From Acidobacteriaceae bacterium (GTDB lineage Bacteria > Acidobacteriota > Terriglobia > Terriglobales > Acidobacteriaceae): DNA of 6,106 nt. The notes beneath the pieces were generated by a model. That model did no database searches. It saw only the letters and a list, made by a program, of their open reading frames with translations, and was not told the origin of the DNA. Position numbers and translations under genes: made by a program. How positions within the stretch are numbered: the stretch's first letter is position 1; each line of letters starts with the position of its first letter. This document shows, piece by piece, positions 6,084-6,106 of this stretch. The stretch covers positions 1 to 6,106 of the forward strand of contig PMWR01000573.1 of assembly GCA_003166055.1 (NCBI GenBank). Direction: 5' to 3'.

Positions 6084-6106
6084 CCGTTTGGAGTGAGTCG
6101 CTGGCG

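Larger units (their letters stand above)
5775..6106. other. Region without a recognisable gene
   Basis: No reading frame with family character was found on either strand in these 332 bases. The stretch holds the hairpin at 5785-5811, about 190 bases with nothing I can assign (5812-6003), and a set of inverted repeats at the right edge (6004-6083). It may be an intergenic region ending a transcription unit, possibly containing a small repeat element. The neighbouring gene to the right lies outside the window. Confidence 0.6.

Noticed and set aside
1..6106. CRISPR array, tRNA or rRNA genes
   Set aside because: No regularly spaced repeats, no cloverleaf with a matching acceptor stem, and no rRNA-like segments were seen on either strand.

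Overview
The window looks like bacterial chromosome at medium-high GC, with strong AAGGAG-type ribosome binding sites. Every gene I can support lies on the + strand. The mix of families (a lone ECF-like sigma factor, twin-arginine-exported enzymes, and small secreted DsrE and DUF302 proteins) suggests a soil bacterium. My best guess is Acidobacteriota, class Terriglobia, but that is an impression from protein style and no marker gene confirms it.

Layout. (1) 89-2010: a sigma-70/ECF-type sigma factor, a 79-aa protein with a CxxC motif and a predicted coiled coil, and a zinc-free quinone-oxidoreductase-type dehydrogenase. The last two are only 11 nt apart and read as an operon. (2) 2011-2189: an intergenic stretch with short direct repeats. 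(3) 2190-3220: a secreted DsrE/DsrF-like protein and a secreted DUF302 protein, followed directly by a perfect hairpin. (4) 3356-4654: a Tat-exported metallo-beta-lactamase-fold hydrolase with all its metal ligands, then a 4-oxalocrotonate-tautomerase-like protein. (5) 4797-5774: an alpha/beta hydrolase of the non-heme chloroperoxidase type. It carries a Tat signal upstream of a complete cytoplasmic-type gene that keeps its own ribosome binding site and start. (6) 5775-6106: 332 bases with no gene, holding a hairpin after the last gene and a long inverted repeat near the right edge.

How they may work together (inference). A redox enzyme for quinones or enones, a tautomerase, a hydrolase/perhydrolase and an exported metallohydrolase beside a sigma factor would fit an envelope and cytoplasm response to reactive electrophiles or oxidants. 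The sequence does not show that the sigma factor controls these genes, and no substrate can be named. The most unusual single feature is the double start of the chloroperoxidase-like gene, which could give one exported and one cytoplasmic form.
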